Shown here piece after piece: positions 60,291-64,000 of a stretch of 64,000 bases of DNA. The position numbers and the translations under genes were made by a program. Source of the DNA: Takifugu bimaculatus (Eukaryota; Chordata; Actinopteri; Tetraodontiformes; Tetraodontidae); assembly GCA_004026145.2 (NCBI GenBank), contig CP034980.1:12255649-12319648 (forward strand), given 5' to 3'. The notes beneath the pieces are model-generated. The model made no database searches. It was not told the DNA's origin and saw nothing but the letters and a program-made list of their open reading frames with translations. How positions within the stretch are numbered: position 1 is the stretch's first letter; every line of letters starts with the position of its first letter.

Positions 60291-60840
60291 AGTTAGACAA
60301 TTTTAGAACTGGAACACCACCGGACCAACATGTCCCTCTCCAACCTGCTGTCAGGACGGTAAAACTTTAACAGTGTGCTATTTAAAAACTGAAAATGTGT
60401 ATTCTGCTTGGTTTGAATCAAGTCTTCCAGGCAGGATTCAGACCTCCTTATTACAATCCAAAGTCATGTAGCAGCACATTTATTAAAAAACCCAGGCAAG
60501 CAAAACAAGACAAAGGTCTGATTCAAAAGAGGGTCTTAAAGTTATAACAGAGTAAACACACACCACCGGTTCCAGTAGCCTTCTCCGGAGCGAGAAGGTC
60601 AAGGTCAAACGGCTCGTGTTCCCCAGCAAAGAACAGCGTGGTTGTTTTGTACAAACCCCATCAACATCGTGATGACAGAGCTTTAAAGGTAACTTTTTCG
60701 TGTAATAATTGTTCCTTTTTTGTCTAACTTGAGTTGTTTTAGGATCTGGTGAAAGCCTGGATCATGTTTTCCAAAGATATTGAGTTTTCAACTGTGACAA
60801 AACCACATAAGAGTCTAAGATCTTCTTAGGAGCACGCACA

Positions 60841-60842
<2 letters not shown>

Positions 60843-60875
<33 letters not shown>
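60843..60875 (+). repeat. GT microsatellite
   Basis: About 16 TG units. Confidence 0.95.
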
Positions 60876-60877
<2 letters not shown>

Positions 60878-61249
60878 TGTTGAAGCATCTCACTCTTATG
60901 CTAATTGATCAGGAAATTAAAACTGAGATCTTGACCCATTTGTCCCACCTTGGCCCATCTTGATCACACCTCGATATTTATCTACCACCTCCTAATGTCT
61001 GGACTGTTAAGAATCCATGAGTAGAGACATCCCACTATACAGAGCATTTGTAAAAAATAAAGTCCGTTTGGATAATTAGCACACTGTTCTTTGATGTTGA
61101 AACAATAAAATAAGTTGACCATCCGCAAAGCCTTAGAATTTGCATAAATTCTACTTTTGTCGTTTGTACATTTGACTTAATTGAATTGTGGTCATACCAC
61201 TCATGAGCCGAAACAATGCTGAGATGAAACGGACCACTAACTTTTTAAA

Positions 61250-61510
61250 TATCCGTGTGTATAAATGTGAGGGAAGCGGAGAGCGGCAGTAGCCGGACGC
61301 GGAGCGGCGACACCAGCGTGCGTGCGTAAGTTTGGGACGCGCCCGCAGCCCGACGGGGTGACGTGTTTCAGCCTCGGCTATGATGGCAGCCGCGGGTTGA
61401 CATCGATACACTGAATAAACACTTTCAAAGTTAGCGGAACCCCCCTGACACATTCACGTAGACCAACCTAACAGTTTTCCGATAGTGCACAAAACACGGT
61501 TTGGGGAACG
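61250..61510 (+). promoter_or_regulatory. cnot7: cnot7 promoter and leader exon candidate
   Basis: GC-rich stretch ending in a strong donor (AACG/GTAAGT after 61510). The cnot7 coding exon has its acceptor at 61977-61978 (CCTGAAG) just before the ATG, so a noncoding first exon ending at 61510 fits the known CNOT7 gene plan. The transcription start is not determinable. Confidence 0.5.
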
Positions 61511-61985
61511 GTAAGTGGACGGAGCTACACTTGGCTTTGACAGTTAAAAGCGACACCGAGTGTGCGCGCGTGTGCGTGTGTGCGTGTTCCATGTCCTGCA
61601 CACAGTTTCATCTGCACAGTTGTGTGTCTCCACACGGGTGTTCCAACTTACCTCCCCAACGGCCCCTCGGTACCGTTTGCGGGCTGTAGCCGGCTACATG
61701 CTACCTAACCTAGCTAGCTACGGAGACAACCCCTGCGACGCGCTCCGGGTCTCCGTCAGCAGCCAGGACCACCTCATCGTTCACGCACAGCGGGTTTTTA
61801 GATCAAAACCCGGCGGCTGTGGGCACAGATTGCGGGTTGTTTCAGTCGACATGAGCAGAGTGGATGTGTTGATGTCGCAGCGCCTCGGATTATTCTCCAT
61901 ATAATTTTGCTGCCTGTCCATGTCCTGTGAGCAGCTGTCAGGAAGCCTCTGACTTTATCCATATTGTCTCTCCTGAAGTGGCACT

Positions 61986-63693
61986 ATGCCCGCTGCTACT
62001 GTGGATCACAGTCAAAGAATATGTGAGGTTTGGGCCAACAACCTAGAGGAGGAGCTGAAGAGGATCCGGCATGTGATCAGAAAGTATAACTACATAGCGA
62101 TGGTGAGTGATGGCGGAGCTGGGCCACAGCTGCCCTGCACGCCAACACCTCTGCTGTGCATAAAGAGAAGCTGCCTGTCTCTTTCCAGGACACTGAGTTT
62201 CCAGGAGTGGTAGCCAGACCCATCGGAGAGTTCAGGAGCAACGCCGACTATCAGTACCAGTTACTGCGATGCAATGTGGATTTGCTCAAGATAATCCAGC
62301 TGGGACTCACCTTTATGAATGAACAAGGGGAATACCCGTCAGGGACATCGACTTGGCAGTTCAATTTTAAATTTAACCTCACGTAAGGCATCTCCGGTCT
62401 TTCTCCCATGTTAGTGGTGTCCAACACACGTCCTGTTTGGTTGTCTGTTATTCTGGATCTTCTAAACTGACCTTAAACTCGCTTAACTGTTCGGGGCGTT
62501 TATGTCCCGCCCTCGCTCGTACGTTAACGTTCTTTATGGGTATATTTGTCACGTCTGTGTGTCCACAGTGAAGATATGTACGCGCAGGACTCCATCGAGC
62601 TTCTCACCACTTCAGGGATTCAGTTCAAGAAGCACGAGGACGAGGGGATCGAGACGCTCTTCTTCGCAGAGCTGCTGATGACCTCTGGAGTGGTGCTCTG
62701 CGACGGCGTCAAATGGTTGTCTTTCCACAGGTAGGACGTGGGCGGCGCCGCCTCCGAAGGCTGGGATGGACCAGAACGCTGTGTGGGTTTTCCAGGGATT
62801 CTTTTCCAAGCTCCTGTCTAATCTGTGTTGCAGCGGCTACGATTTTGGATACCTGATCAAAATCCTGTCCAACGCCAACCTGCCCGAGGAGGAGGTGGAC
62901 TTCTTCGAGATCCTTCGCCTGTATTTTCCAGTCATTTACGATGTCAAGTACCTCATGAAGAGTTGCAAAAGCCTGAAGGTTTTCCCAGTTTATTGAGCCG
63001 AAGCATCGATTTGTCCCGTCTCACCCGGACGCTGGGGCGGACGCCGGTAACTGATGCCTGGTTTGCAGGGCGGGCTGCAGGAAGTGGCAGAGCAGCTGGA
63101 GCTGGAGAGGATCGGACCGCAGCATCAAGCCGGCTCAGACTCGTTACTCACAGGCATGGCGTTCTTCAAGATGAGAGAGGTAGGCTGGAGCGGCAGGAAT
63201 GAATGCAGCCTGATATGAAGCTGGTGTGGATTGAACAGGTGGGTTCAAGGTAGATCACCATCCCTGTTTGACTGAGCGGCTGTTTTCATCCGCGTGGCTA
63301 AAATACCCCGAATTTAAGACGTGAAACATTCCTGCAACTTACTGGACAGTTTCAGGCGGACGAGCTTGTGGTTCTGCCATGGATGGGCCGAACGGGACCG
63401 ACCGGTGGTCATCAGTGATGTTGAATAAGTGCAGGAACAGCTGCTAGTCCTGGGAAAAGTGTCAACATCTTCTGTTGCTGCTTTGTGTAAAATCCCTTTA
63501 AATGGACTCTTGTGCCCGACATTATTATGGGCTGCGCTGCCTGTAACCCCTTTTCTCCCCACAGATGTTCTTTGAGGACCACATCGACGATGCCAAGTAC
63601 TGCGGTCACTTGTACGGGCTGGGCTCCGGCTCGGCGTACGTCCAGAACGGAACCGGGAACGCGTACGAAGAAGACGCCAACAAGCAGTCGTGA
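61986..63693 (+). CDS. cnot7: CCR4-NOT deadenylase subunit 7 (CAF1)
   Basis: Six exons: 61986-62102, 62189-62382, 62569-62730, 62834-62978, 63069-63179 and 63565-63693, giving 285 residues, exactly the length of human CNOT7. It is the DEDD-family 3'-5' exonuclease that shortens poly(A) tails within the CCR4-NOT complex in the cytoplasm and P-bodies. The catalytic residues are present: D40 and E42 in AMDTEFPGV, an Asp in SGYDFGYL, and the Asp and His around QHQAGSDSLLTG. EDMYAQDSIELLTTSGIQF and ELLMTSGVVLCDG are family blocks. The C-terminus YEEDANKQS identifies CNOT7 rather than CNOT8. The MPAATVDHSQRICEVWA start is conserved. Introns are only 86-385 bases. Confidence 0.97.
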
Positions 63694-64000
63694 CACGGCT
63701 CCGGGGACTCTTCCTCTGGTTCTACATGCACCTTTACTCCAGCTTTGGACGCCAATGACGGAAGACCAACCCACTAGGATTTGCTGCTTGTCATAGGCTC
63801 TGCTCGCCACACACACGCCAGTTAATATCCCACATGTCCTCACACATGCTCCTGCTCGCTGCATGTGTGTGTGTATGAGATAACCCTTTTAGTTCTACAG
63901 TGATAGTGGCACTTTCATTTATCCTGGTTGTGAAGATGGGGTTTTAGTTTTCCTAAAATGTTCTGTAGAAGATGTTTTGCACTTTAAAGCTCTAACCTGA
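63694..64000 (+). other. cnot7: cnot7 3' UTR
   Basis: Sequence after the stop with no other gene; no AATAAA is reached before the window ends, so the transcript continues outside. Confidence 0.7.

Larger units (their letters stand above)
58626..61480. other. gabra4-cnot7 intergenic region
   Basis: No protein gene supported. Contains a Tc1-like fragment (59575-59775), a tRNA-derived SINE (about 60000-60290), a GT microsatellite (60843-60875) and, from about 61250, GC-rich sequence that is probably the cnot7 promoter. Confidence 0.55.

Noticed and set aside
61986..63693. Assignment to cnot8
   Set aside because: The C-terminus YEEDANKQS, MPAATVDHSQ start and 285-residue length match CNOT7.

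Overview
The window is nuclear DNA from a vertebrate, almost certainly a teleost fish with a compact genome. Eleven multi-exon genes with clear vertebrate orthologues fill 64 kb, most introns are a few hundred bases, and the gaps carry long CA/TG, ATCT and GGAA microsatellites plus fish-type Tc1/mariner, hAT and SINE relics. There is no bacterial, viral or CRISPR content. Species is not determinable from the sequence alone; a percomorph is my inference from compactness. Exon coordinates below were read by hand from splice sites. Every complete model sums to a whole number of codons and closes on a stop, although cfap100 needs one assumed junction.

Layout, left to right: a decayed Tc1-like element (1-880) lies inside an intron of abhd18 (minus; only the five 5' coding exons are in the window). 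Then come igbp1 (minus), atoh8 (plus, with a second Tc1/mariner relic in intron 1 and facing CA/TG arrays in intron 3), commd5 (minus) and fam199x (plus) head to head across about 460 bp, and smim19 (plus). An unidentified reading frame with no start codon follows, then syvn1/HRD1 (minus, 14 coding exons, a hAT relic in one intron). The right half holds a Tc1 fragment, smad5 (minus), cfap100 (minus), gabra4 (plus, long introns rich in microsatellites), a gap with Tc1 and SINE relics, and cnot7 (plus), which ends just inside the window.

These are unrelated housekeeping, signalling and neuronal genes: PP2A regulation, bHLH transcription control, Commander endosomal sorting, ER-associated degradation, BMP signalling, a ciliary protein, a GABA-A receptor subunit and the CCR4-NOT deadenylase. 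They do not form an operon-like system. The interest lies in how the genes are built and controlled: a candidate U12-type AT-AC intron in abhd18; GC-AG introns in fam199x and cfap100; an upstream ORF whose stop overlaps the fam199x start; a perfect ERSE-II element upstream of syvn1; a perfect RFX X-box upstream of cfap100; a two-codon terminal coding exon in atoh8; and a near-perfect 71-nt stem-loop in a smad5 intron.
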